This document shows, one piece after another, positions 1-10,786 of a DNA stretch of 33,823 nt (positions within the stretch are counted from its first letter, which is position 1; each line of letters starts with the position of its first letter). Source of the stretch: Parcubacteria group bacterium (lineage in GTDB: Bacteria; Patescibacteriota; Patescibacteriia; UBA9934; GWF2-40-263); the NCBI GenBank assembly GCA_013204395.1, contig JABMNZ010000019.1:1-33823 (forward strand). Reading direction: 5' to 3'. The notes beneath the pieces are model-generated. The model did no database searches. It saw only the letters and a list, made by a program, of their open reading frames with translations, and had not been told where the DNA came from. The position numbers and the translations under genes are program-made.

Positions 1-524
1 GGCTTGCCCCATGGGGCGTAAGCCTTTCCTGTTCCGTATCGGCCAGATCGGTAATCCTTGAGTCCTTTGCGTTCACCGTCGATCACCCAACGTGCAGGCT
101 GGGGACCAGTGGTTACACAGCTCGGAGTCACCTCAGGGGGGTTCTGTCTTTTCCAACTTGCGTCAGAAAGTTCGCCTTCCAGCATGGCCTTGGAGCGATC
201 CATGTGCCAGTCGTCTGTGACGAGATGAATCGTCGAGACGCAGTCCAGTCGCGGGTCGCGTCCGATGTTCTGAGCGACACACATTGCATCGGACAGAGTA
301 CTTGCGCCACTGTCGTAAAGCGCAATGACATAGAATACGCCACTAGCGACGGCCAGATCATTGAACTGTGCCACGTCCAGGCCACCATTGCCGTCACCAG
401 CAATCATCAGTGGCAGGCCCAGATGCAGAGCGAGTTCGATCGCCCTGTCGATTCGACGCGTTGGCGCGTCATCTCCTTCATCATGTGGGCCACAGAACAT
501 GGCAACAACCGCCTCGTACTCCAT
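1..524 (-). CDS. YdcF/DUF218-like protein, partial (runs off the left edge)
   Basis: Open minus-strand frame from ATG at 524 to the window edge, absent from the ORF track because it has no stop in the window: MEYEAVVAMFCGPHDEGDDAPTRRIDRAIELALHLGLPLMIAGDGNGG...LYDSGASTLSDAMCVAQNIGRDPRLDCVSTIHLVTDDWHMDRSKAMLEGEL. The late 'LVTDDWHMDRSKAML' resembles the DUF218 'LVTs.yHm.Ra' motif. Confidence 0.6.
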   Translation of the reverse strand, partial: MEYEAVVAMFCGPHDEGDDAPTRRIDRAIELALHLGLPLMIAGDGNGGLDVAQFNDLAVASGVFYVIALYDSGASTLSDAMCVAQNIGRDPRLDCVSTIHLVTDDWHMDRSKAMLEGELSDASWKRQNPPEVTPSCVTTGPQPARWVIDGERKGLKDYRSGRYGTGKAYAPWGK

Positions 525-598
525 CAACGCTCCTTCAGTAAGCGATTCACGTCTAGTCTAGATAGAATCCAGATTAGAAGTGAACCGTTTATAAAGAG

Positions 599-1354
599 CT
601 AGAGCTTCTCCCACATCGCCTCAAAAATCATCTCCTGTGTTGCGCTAATTGCATCGTCTTCGATTATTACGCCGAATAGTTGACGACGTTCATCCACAGA
701 AACAAAGGCACTCTTTCCTGGATATAAGAATGTGTAACTTGGAGCCTTATCATCCTTAGTGAGCCACTTACGTTCATCTAGTCCGTATGTGTGTCCACCC
801 TTTCCGATAGATATAGCTTTGACCATCACACGCTTGCGTACGCGTGTTTTTTTAAACGCTGGCCATGCGCTTGCGATCAAATCGCGAATTCCCTCTGATG
901 AGTACACACGAAAGAGTTTGTCTTTTGAGCGTTCACTCACCTTTAGAACATCCTCGAGAATCTCTCGCACTCCCCCATCACCTTCGTAATAACGAACGGA
1001 TGGACGATGAGAGCTTCGGCCAAGAAGTTCTTGTAGTTGCGGCACGACATCTTTTATTTTCTCCTGAGCCTCTTGGATCGAAACTTCTCGACGCGTAGCA
1101 ATCCCAGAAAGTTTCTGTGGATCCTCTGCGGTGAAGTAGCGATGACTCTTAGCGTCCATATAGCTGACAAGGCCGATGTCTATAAGACGCTTAAGCGCGT
1201 CATAGGCGGTACCTCTGTTCAGCCCGGATTCTTCTGCAATCCGACGGAGCGGAGCGGTTCCAAGAGTTAAGAGTGCTGTATACACCTCCATATCCTTGGT
1301 TTTGATTCCAAGAAGTTCGAGTGTGTCAGTAGGTAGTTTAGGTATACGTGCCAT
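599..1354 (-). CDS. TrmB-family HTH transcriptional regulator
   Basis: N-terminal winged HTH (LELLGIKTKDMEVYTALLTLGTAPLRRIAEESGLNRGTAYDALKRLIDIGLVSY) plus a C-terminal effector-like domain. ATG at 1354 preferred over the TTG at 1363. Confidence 0.8.
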   Translation of the reverse strand: MARIPKLPTDTLELLGIKTKDMEVYTALLTLGTAPLRRIAEESGLNRGTAYDALKRLIDIGLVSYMDAKSHRYFTAEDPQKLSGIATRREVSIQEAQEKIKDVVPQLQELLGRSSHRPSVRYYEGDGGVREILEDVLKVSERSKDKLFRVYSSEGIRDLIASAWPAFKKTRVRKRVMVKAISIGKGGHTYGLDERKWLTKDDKAPSYTFLYPGKSAFVSVDERRQLFGVIIEDDAISATQEMIFEAMWEKL

Positions 1355-1391
1355 ATGGGACAAAGATTACGACAGGTTTTTGTGGATAAGT

Positions 1392-1422
1392 AAAAATAGC
1401 CTTACTTTAAGGCTATTTTTTT
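1392..1422. terminator. Intrinsic terminator, bidirectional
   Basis: Perfect 13-bp stem AAAAATAGCCTTA-CTT-TAAGGCTATTTTT flanked by A/T runs, between lgt and the trmB-like gene. Confidence 0.8.
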
Positions 1423-1434
1423 ACAAGCAATCTG

Positions 1435-2190
1435 TCAATGTTTTCTCGACAATTTTCTGTGGAAAACCCACACTCCACCAGCCACCATCACCAAAGAGAA
1501 GTACTGGGCGGGTGTAAGTCCCAGATAACGCGTGTCGACAATATCTCCATTTGTAGCACGCAGAAAATCTAGAAAGAAACGCACTACCCCATACCACAGT
1601 AAAAATACAACAATATATGATCCTGTCTTGGCTCCACGCTTGGCCATTAAAAGAAATGTTAGGAAGAGAAGCAATCCATTAATCGACAAATACAGTCCAT
1701 GGTCATGACGCACGCCGTCTGGATACTGAACGCCGCCGATAAAATCTGTAAGCGTTCCAGGGTGATCATGAATCAAGAAGCATCCAATACGACCAATGAA
1801 GAGCCCGAGTGGGAGTCCAAACACTGCAGTGTCAGCGTAAGCATGGACATCAACTTTTCTTTTCTTCAAATACCAAACACCAACAATCAATGCTCCAAGG
1901 AATCCCCCCATGACGGAAAAGCCACCATGCCATACACGGAAAAACTCAAGAGGGTTAGCAAAATAAGATGCAGGCTCGTACACCACATGAATGATGCGAG
2001 CACCGATCATGGCCGCGACAATCACCCACACACTCAGATCCCAGATAATCTTCTCATCTTGCCCACGACGGCTTGCCATCTTTGCGGCCGCCCATGTCCC
2101 GACCAAAATCCCAAGTGCAACCATAAGACCCCACACCTGAATAGTGATGGGGCCTAGTGCAATAGTTGTAAATTTAAAGTACGGGATCAT
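1435..2190 (-). CDS. lgt: Prolipoprotein diacylglyceryl transferase
   Basis: Multi-TM protein with 'GLFIGRIGCFLIHDHPG' and 'VWHGGFSVMGGFLGA'. ATG at 2190 overlaps the gatA stop (ATGA). Confidence 0.93.
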   Translation of the reverse strand: MIPYFKFTTIALGPITIQVWGLMVALGILVGTWAAAKMASRRGQDEKIIWDLSVWVIVAAMIGARIIHVVYEPASYFANPLEFFRVWHGGFSVMGGFLGALIVGVWYLKKRKVDVHAYADTAVFGLPLGLFIGRIGCFLIHDHPGTLTDFIGGVQYPDGVRHDHGLYLSINGLLLFLTFLLMAKRGAKTGSYIVVFLLWYGVVRFFLDFLRATNGDIVDTRYLGLTPAQYFSLVMVAGGVWVFHRKLSRKH

Positions 2191-3635
2191 GAAGGTGTTT
2201 TTGTGTGCCAATCAGTTCTTTCCTGATAGGCCGCTCCAAGTTTAAAGAGTGTGTACTCATCAAACGGACGTCCCATAAACTGTAATCCCACTGGAAGATT
2301 CTTTACAAAACCACATGGCACAGACAAGGCCGGTATCGTCGCGAGGTTTGCGCTGATCGTATAGATGTCAGACAAATACATCGTGAGAGGATCGTTAAAC
2401 TTCTCCCCTATCCCCCATGCAACAGATGGACTTGTTGGTGTCACAATCGCATCGACTTCTTTCAATGCCTCATCAAAATCTTTCTTAATAAGTGAACGCA
2501 CCTTCAGAGCCTTGCGATAGTAGGCATCGTAGTAGCCGGCACTCAATGTGTAGCTACCAAGCATGATGCGACGTTTCACCTCAGGACCAAAGCCCTCACC
2601 TCGTGTACGTGCGTAAGATTCTTGTAAGTTTTCTCCGTTTGAATGATACCCGTAGCGTAGTCCATCGAATCTCCCAAGGTTAGAACTCGCTTCAGCCGGC
2701 ATGATGATGTAATAGGCCGCCAGCGCATATTGGGCATGTGGCAGGCTAATGTCGATAATCTCTGCTCCTGCGCGCTTAAGCTCCTCCACAGCCTCCATTA
2801 CCGCAGCCTTCACCCCCTCATCCATTCCATCAACAAAATATTCTTTTGGAAGACCAAGTTTCATTCCAGTTAAGTCCTTATCAATCAAAGCTGGAACTGT
2901 TGTGTTACTAAGTTCAACAGATGTTCCGTCATGTGGGTCCTTTCCCTCGATCACCTCAAGCACAATAGCTGCGTCTTCGACACTGCGAGTAATAGGACCG
3001 ATCTGATCCAAGCTCGATGCCATAGCCATAAGTCCGTATCGAGAAACTCGTCCGTACGTAGGTTTAAGTCCCACGACCCCACAAAGAGAGGCTGGCTGAC
3101 GAATAGAACCACCAGTATCTGATCCAAGTGCTACAGGTACAAATCCAGCAGCTACAGCCGCAGCACTACCACCCGATGATCCGCCTGGTACTTTTGTTTT
3201 ATCCCATGGGTTTGTTGTAGCGCCAAAGTGAGAAGATTCTGTAGACGACCCCATGGCAAACTCATCCATGTTGGCACGCCCCATCAAAATTGCTCCTGCA
3301 TTCTTAAGTCGATCAATCACAGTCGCGTTATACGCTCCCTTATGGCCCTCAAGTATTTGTGATCCACTTGCGGATCCCCATCCCTCAACCAACATATTGT
3401 CCTTCACTGCAATTGGAATTCCACCCAAGACACCAACATCCTCACCCACAGCCCGTCGTTTGTCGATCTCCCGCGCTTGTTCCAAAACATCCTCTGCAAC
3501 AAAAACAAATGCATTCACGTGTTCGTTCCCTGCTTCGATCCGATCGAGGTAACTTTTCACAAGCTCCTCGCTAGTTAGATCTCCACTATTCATTTTTTCT
3601 AAAGCTTCTTTGATCGTCATGGTTGATACATCCAT
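2187..3635 (-). CDS. gatA: Asp-tRNA(Asn)/Glu-tRNA(Gln) amidotransferase subunit A
   Basis: Amidase signature '[55 protein letters not shown]'. Confidence 0.97.
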   Translation of the reverse strand: MDVSTMTIKEALEKMNSGDLTSEELVKSYLDRIEAGNEHVNAFVFVAEDVLEQAREIDKRRAVGEDVGVLGGIPIAVKDNMLVEGWGSASGSQILEGHKGAYNATVIDRLKNAGAILMGRANMDEFAMGSSTESSHFGATTNPWDKTKVPGGSSGGSAAAVAAGFVPVALGSDTGGSIRQPASLCGVVGLKPTYGRVSRYGLMAMASSLDQIGPITRSVEDAAIVLEVIEGKDPHDGTSVELSNTTVPALIDKDLTGMKLGLPKEYFVDGMDEGVKAAVMEAVEELKRAGAEIIDISLPHAQYALAAYYIIMPAEASSNLGRFDGLRYGYHSNGENLQESYARTRGEGFGPEVKRRIMLGSYTLSAGYYDAYYRKALKVRSLIKKDFDEALKEVDAIVTPTSPSVAWGIGEKFNDPLTMYLSDIYTISANLATIPALSVPCGFVKNLPVGLQFMGRPFDEYTLFKLGAAYQERTDWHTKTPS

Positions 3636-3637
3636 AG

Positions 3638-5982
<2,345 letters not shown>

Positions 5983-6735
5983 TCAAACAAAGAATCCGAG
6001 GTACCAACTTATTATGGAATCTCCGCTCAGAATCATCAGCAGGGTCCCAACTGCAAGAAACGTGCCAAACGGAATTGGTGTCTTGCGATCGACCTTACCT
6101 GTAGCTAACAAGTAAGCCCCAACTGCCCCACCAAGGACATAGGCAAGGAAAAGTGCAACGAGACCATGAGTGAGTCCAAGCATGAATCCCATTAGGGCAC
6201 CCATGCGGATATCACCTCCTCCAACCCATGTGCCTTTTGATACTAAAAATTGAATCAAGAAAAACCCAGCCAACACAAGTCCACCTGCAAGAATCGACCA
6301 CGCCGGGATTATGCCGAGCCACAAGTTAGCTAGCAGGGCAACAATCATGGCTGGGATCGTAAACTTGTCTAGGATGTACATGTACCGCAGGTCATAGACA
6401 AAGATTATGATTAGGTAAGCCACAAAAACAGCATCCCGCAGTAACATCATCTCCATTCCGTGCATCAAGTACAGAAGAACAAATATCAACCCTGTAACAA
6501 GCTCGATCACTGGATACTGCCATGACACAACCGCCTTACACAGACGACATCGCCCCTTTAAAGCAATGTAACTCAGCACTGGCACAAGATCCTTAGGACC
6601 AAGGGGCTCCTCACAAGTCATGCACTTAGACCGGCCACGAACCACTTGTTCACCCTCATGAACCCTAAAAATGGCAACATTCAAAAAACTCCCAACACAA
6701 AGGCCTATAACAAAGACGAATAAAATAATACTCAT
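5983..6735 (-). CDS. pilD: Type IV prepilin peptidase / N-methyltransferase
   Basis: Two CxxC motifs (CMTCEEPLGPKDLVPVLSY...CRLC), 'VYDLRYMYI', 'GGGDIRMGALMG'. Confidence 0.92.
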   Translation of the reverse strand: MSIILFVFVIGLCVGSFLNVAIFRVHEGEQVVRGRSKCMTCEEPLGPKDLVPVLSYIALKGRCRLCKAVVSWQYPVIELVTGLIFVLLYLMHGMEMMLLRDAVFVAYLIIIFVYDLRYMYILDKFTIPAMIVALLANLWLGIIPAWSILAGGLVLAGFFLIQFLVSKGTWVGGGDIRMGALMGFMLGLTHGLVALFLAYVLGGAVGAYLLATGKVDRKTPIPFGTFLAVGTLLMILSGDSIISWYLGFFV

Positions 6736-6810
6736 ATGGCCACATTATACCATCCATGAAACAAAAAATCGGATAGCGTCATTACGCTTCCGATTATCGA
6801 TCTTTAATTA

Positions 6811-7350
6811 TTAGTCCGCACAGACACCGGCCTCCATGCCATCAGGGGTAGCGCAATTAACGCCCGCCTGTAGTCCAACTACTATGAGTGGATTTTCTAG
6901 TTCAAAATGTATCACATAAGATTCACCCTCAACAAGCTGTGAGTAACAGAAAGCCCTACGCGTTGGCTCACCACATCTCACAATTCCTTCAAGTCCCTCC
7001 TCACGTGTTGGCTGGATGGTACGCAAAAAAGTCGAGTTATCACTCGAGCAATTTTCCGCAAAACCACCTGAACCCAAACAAGTACTCTCAGACGAGTCTC
7101 CAAGTGGAAGCAAGTCACCAAGTGGATACATGTTTGTTTCGTTAAAGTAATTCTCAAGCGCCGACTGCACTAGGCGAACAGAGGAAAGGCGAGTCGCATC
7201 TCGCTCTTTGGAGCGTGCACTGTTCACCGCCACAGCAGCAAACACCATGATAATTGCAATAATGGCGATCACCACCAGCAGTTCAACAAGAGTAAACCCT
7301 CCTTCGCCAAGGCTTCGGTGGGCAGGTCCTTTTTTATTCTTCATAGACAT
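6811..7350 (-). CDS. Type IV pilin-like / pseudopilin protein
   Basis: Prepilin signal 'GEGGFTLVELLVVIAIIAIIMVFAAVAVNSARSKERDATRLSSVRLVQSALE'. ATG at 7350, just after the pilM stop. Confidence 0.9.
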   Translation of the reverse strand: MSMKNKKGPAHRSLGEGGFTLVELLVVIAIIAIIMVFAAVAVNSARSKERDATRLSSVRLVQSALENYFNETNMYPLGDLLPLGDSSESTCLGSGGFAENCSSDNSTFLRTIQPTREEGLEGIVRCGEPTRRAFCYSQLVEGESYVIHFELENPLIVVGLQAGVNCATPDGMEAGVCAD

Positions 7351-7351
7351 A

Positions 7352-8464
7352 TTATTCAATTTCACGCATGGCAAGTCCTATGGCCACCGACATCCTTGGC
7401 CCTATCTCTTCTAGTACAGCAGATAAATCAGCTGGGTAAACTACGCGTGCCCATGGATCTCCTCTGTAGACATTCATATTCAGTGTCTCGGCGAGATATT
7501 CCGGAACCCTAGGTAAGTGGGAAGAGCCACCGGTCACGATGATCTTTTCCACCTCTTTACTCTCAGCAAGCTCCATGCCGGCATACAGCTGAAAAGCATA
7601 GCGAATCTCATTTACAAGTGGAAGCATGATTGGTTCAAGCACATTTGGCAGTCCACCTGGAAGGGCTGAGGCTCCACTGGCAGTCACTCCCAAATCTCTC
7701 TTCATTCTCTCCGCGTCTTCTTCTGGCATGCTCATTGTTTGCATCAAATGCTGTGTAACCGTGTTGCCACCAATATTAATGGATCTAGAAACAAATGGAA
7801 TTCCTTTTTCCACGATCATGATATTTGTTCGCTTTGAACCAATATCTAGGAGCATGATGACCCCCATGTCCTTACCAATAAGAGCTCTGATCAAAGCTAA
7901 AGATTCTGTATCAATAGCCTGCAAGTTCAGCTTTGCCACCTTGAAAATCTCAATGTACTTCTGGATGAATGTCTTTGCAGACCCTGTCACCAGTGCACGA
8001 AACGTTTTATCTTTTCCGGCGGAGCCGGATCCGGCTCCGCCGGACTTGTCTGAATTGTCTTTTTTCTTACCAGAATCTAAGAACGTTGTCTGAGTAATCA
8101 TCTCGTTGAGCGGAATGGGTGTGAGCTTACCCACCTCTGCATCAACAGCTGCTTGTCTTAACTTTTTATCTGCCACTTCTGGAATAGACAATATCGCCGA
8201 AAAAACATTGGACGTTGGGAGTGCTGCCATGGCTGAGGTCGATTTACATCCTGCCTCCTTACACACCCTGGCAATCAGCTCACCAGTAGCCCTTGGATCT
8301 TCAAACATGGTGTTGCTTGCCTCTACCGTTGGCAGCTCAGCATACCCATATGTCAGGAGTGTTGCCCGACCTTTTTTGCTTTCAAATTCAACGACTTTAA
8401 CAGAGCTCGCACCAATGTCGACCCCCAAAAAACTGCTCGGCTTTTTCTTTCCGAATAAGCCCAT
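7352..8464 (-). CDS. pilM: Type IV pilus assembly protein PilM (actin-like ATPase)
   Basis: 'FLGVDIGASSVKVVEFE', 'LLDIGSKRTNIMIVEKGIPFVSRSINIGGNTVTQHLMQ', 'IIVTGGSSHLPRVPEYLAETLN'. Confidence 0.92.
   Translation of the reverse strand: MGLFGKKKPSSFLGVDIGASSVKVVEFESKKGRATLLTYGYAELPTVEASNTMFEDPRATGELIARVCKEAGCKSTSAMAALPTSNVFSAILSIPEVADKKLRQAAVDAEVGKLTPIPLNEMITQTTFLDSGKKKDNSDKSGGAGSGSAGKDKTFRALVTGSAKTFIQKYIEIFKVAKLNLQAIDTESLALIRALIGKDMGVIMLLDIGSKRTNIMIVEKGIPFVSRSINIGGNTVTQHLMQTMSMPEEDAERMKRDLGVTASGASALPGGLPNVLEPIMLPLVNEIRYAFQLYAGMELAESKEVEKIIVTGGSSHLPRVPEYLAETLNMNVYRGDPWARVVYPADLSAVLEEIGPRMSVAIGLAMREIE
8015..8044. repeat. Perfect 30-bp palindrome within pilM
   Basis: TCCGGCGGAGCCGGA|TCCGGCTCCGCCGGA; the two 15-mers are exact reverse complements. 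Confidence 0.95.
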
Positions 8465-8485
8465 AGATTACAAAAAGTATACCAC

Positions 8486-8890
8486 TTAACACCCCTCATC
8501 ATCGAGACACTTGTTAACAAGTGCGTCTGCCTCCTTGTTCTTTTCTCGATAGATATGGGTAAACGTGACTTTATCAAACTGATGTATCAAATTTTTTACT
8601 TCTAGAAATCGTTTAGCTATCTCTGGATTTTTTACTTTGTACTCGCCCTTAAGCTGTTTGGTTGCAAGTTCAGAATCCATAAATACATCCACCTTTACAG
8701 CGCCAAGCTCTTTAGCTTTCTCCAACCCAATGATAATAGCCGTATACTCTGCCTGATTGTTTGTTGTAATCCCAAGGTATTTCATGGCTTCGCCTATTAC
8801 CTTGCCCTTAGGGGTCTTGATGACGGCACCAGAGGCAGATGGTCCAGGATTCCCACGAGATCCTCCGTCCGTATAAAGATGTACATGCAT
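8486..8890 (-). CDS. rnhA: Ribonuclease HI-like protein
   Basis: 'LYTDGGSRGNPGPSASGAVI', 'TTNNQAEYTAIIIGLEKAKELGA', 'VFMDSELATKQLKGEYKVKNPEI', 'YREKNKEADALVNKCLDD'. Confidence 0.9.
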   Translation of the reverse strand: MHVHLYTDGGSRGNPGPSASGAVIKTPKGKVIGEAMKYLGITTNNQAEYTAIIIGLEKAKELGAVKVDVFMDSELATKQLKGEYKVKNPEIAKRFLEVKNLIHQFDKVTFTHIYREKNKEADALVNKCLDDEGC

Positions 8891-8892
8891 AG

Positions 8893-10641
8893 TTATTTCG
8901 TCAAATCTTCTATTCTAATCTGCAGCTCACGATTTCCATTCCATTCGTTTACTTGAATCTCGAAAGCTACATCGATCTCATCTCCCAACTTCAATTGCTC
9001 GGCCCAATGACCAAGCCTAAATCCAATCGCGTTCACTATTTTACCACCACGACCTTGCAGACGCATCTTCAAATGCGATCCATCTTTGCCAACAGGAGAA
9101 AACGAGACAACCCGCGCTCCTCGGCTTACAAACATTGGAGTTGGATTTCCTGTTCCAAATGGACGGAACGGTTGCATCGCATCATAAAGGGGCCAGTCGA
9201 TCTGATCGATTTCAATCTCTGCATCAATGATAACAGATGGCCCTAGCTGATCTTCTTGTATGTGCTCTTGAGCATACTCACGCATCACCTCAACGGCTTT
9301 CAAAAACTTCTCTTCTCCATGAACAGAAAATCCACATGCCTGAGGATGCCCACCAAACTTTTCTAAATGATCACTTGCGTGGCGCATGGCCGCCGTAATG
9401 TCGAACCCCTCTGGAGATCGTCCTGATCCAACAAATTTATCTCCATCACGTCCTACGCAGAATACAGGCTTTCCATGTTTATTCTGAATCTTCCCTGCAA
9501 CAAGCCCAACCAAACCAGCTCCCCACCCCTGCTGCCAAACAACTAGGAGCTTTTGATCTTCTGCTTCGGTAAGCTGTTTTTCTGCCTCAAGATACATGGC
9601 CTGAGAGGCCTTTTGTCTTTCTTTATTGATTTCCTGCAAACGCATCGCAAGTTTTGTTGCCTCTAGCTCATCTTCTTCTATCAAAAGCTCAAGGGCCTCC
9701 TGTGCGTGCGTCATGCGCCCTGCCGCGTTCAATCGTGGTCCAATTTGAAATCCAATCGACACCGTATCGAGTTCACCAGCCTTTGAACCAATAACCTCCA
9801 GCAGCTTTTGAATCCCGATGCGACGTGCTTTATTTAAGACAATCAAACCGAACTTTTCTAACACTCGATTCTCCCCCGTAAGCGGCATAACATCTGTCAC
9901 CGTCGCAATCGCTACAAGATCAAGTAACCATTTGCTATGCCCCTCAGGAACATCAGCTCCACGCTTTTTTGCCTCATCAATAAGTCCACACGCAAGCTTA
10001 TACGCCACACCTGTGCCACAGAGCTTTTTATTTGGAAACGTTTCTCCTGGGACAAGTGGGTGAATCAAAATAGCCTGGTCAGGTAATTCCGCTGGCATGG
10101 TGTGGTGATCACAAATGATCGTGTCGATCCCCAGTTCTTTCCCACGATCCACCGCTTCTTTATTCGAAATCCCACAGTCGACAGTAATCACCAACTTCGT
10201 TTTATCGTGCTCAGCCAAGTGATCCATAGTTGAAGGAGAAACCCCATAACCCTCCTTCTCTCGATGTGGAATGTAGTTAGTAATCTTCTTATCATCAAAA
10301 TTCAGTTTCCGAGCGATATCTCTCAAGCTGCTCACAAGCACAGCACTTCCACAGACGCCATCAGCGTCATAGTCTCCATGCACCGTTATCACCTCACCAG
10401 CTTCAAAAGCCTGAAACACACGTGTGACCGCAGCCACCATGTTGGTAAACAGATCATGAGAGTAAACGTCACGATCCCAATCTGGACCCAAAAACACATC
10501 AATTTCTTTCTGAGTCTGCAATCCCCTATTACAGAGTAATTGCAAAATAGCCGGATCAATCTCCGGAAACTCTTTTATTTTCGCATCACTGATTGGTTCA
10601 GCGACATCCCATCGTATAGCCAAAAAAACACGGGTTAGCAA
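8893..10641 (-). CDS. recJ: Single-stranded-DNA-specific exonuclease RecJ
   Basis: DHH motifs 'HGDYDADGVCGSAVL', 'VTVDCGISN', 'ICDHHTMP', 'GFQIGPRLNAAGRMTHA', 'GSGRSPEGFDITAAM'. Start is TTG at 10641 or 10623. Confidence 0.95.
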   Translation of the reverse strand: MLTRVFLAIRWDVAEPISDAKIKEFPEIDPAILQLLCNRGLQTQKEIDVFLGPDWDRDVYSHDLFTNMVAAVTRVFQAFEAGEVITVHGDYDADGVCGSAVLVSSLRDIARKLNFDDKKITNYIPHREKEGYGVSPSTMDHLAEHDKTKLVITVDCGISNKEAVDRGKELGIDTIICDHHTMPAELPDQAILIHPLVPGETFPNKKLCGTGVAYKLACGLIDEAKKRGADVPEGHSKWLLDLVAIATVTDVMPLTGENRVLEKFGLIVLNKARRIGIQKLLEVIGSKAGELDTVSIGFQIGPRLNAAGRMTHAQEALELLIEEDELEATKLAMRLQEINKERQKASQAMYLEAEKQLTEAEDQKLLVVWQQGWGAGLVGLVAGKIQNKHGKPVFCVGRDGDKFVGSGRSPEGFDITAAMRHASDHLEKFGGHPQACGFSVHGEEKFLKAVEVMREYAQEHIQEDQLGPSVIIDAEIEIDQIDWPLYDAMQPFRPFGTGNPTPMFVSRGARVVSFSPVGKDGSHLKMRLQGRGGKIVNAIGFRLGHWAEQLKLGDEIDVAFEIQVNEWNGNRELQIRIEDLTK

Positions 10642-10686
10642 TTAGTTAACGTTCTCCGATAGACACATGAGAACGCAGATCAATAG

Positions 10687-10785
10687 CTAAACACTGAAAC
10701 CAATGGCAAAGCTGAACATGACCATAGAAAGAATCACCATGATCCCCACTACACTCCAAAACATGCGTAACGTTTTCTTTTTCAT
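10687..10785 (-). CDS. Small predicted membrane peptide, 32 aa
   Basis: ATG at 10785, one nt after the lepA TGA: MKKKTLRMFWSVVGIMVILSMVMFSFAIGFSV*. Basic N-terminus plus one hydrophobic helix; below the ORF-track length cutoff. Confidence 0.6.
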   Translation of the reverse strand: MKKKTLRMFWSVVGIMVILSMVMFSFAIGFSV

Positions 10786-10786
10786 A

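Noticed and set aside
1-24. GGCTT-g-CCCC-AT-GGGG-cgt-AAGCC imperfect palindrome at the left edge
   Set aside because: Short, imperfect, inside coding sequence and truncated by the window edge; likely chance.
204-602. 132-aa plus-strand ORF at the left edge
   Set aside because: Overlaps the minus-strand YdcF-like frame, which has recognisable motifs.
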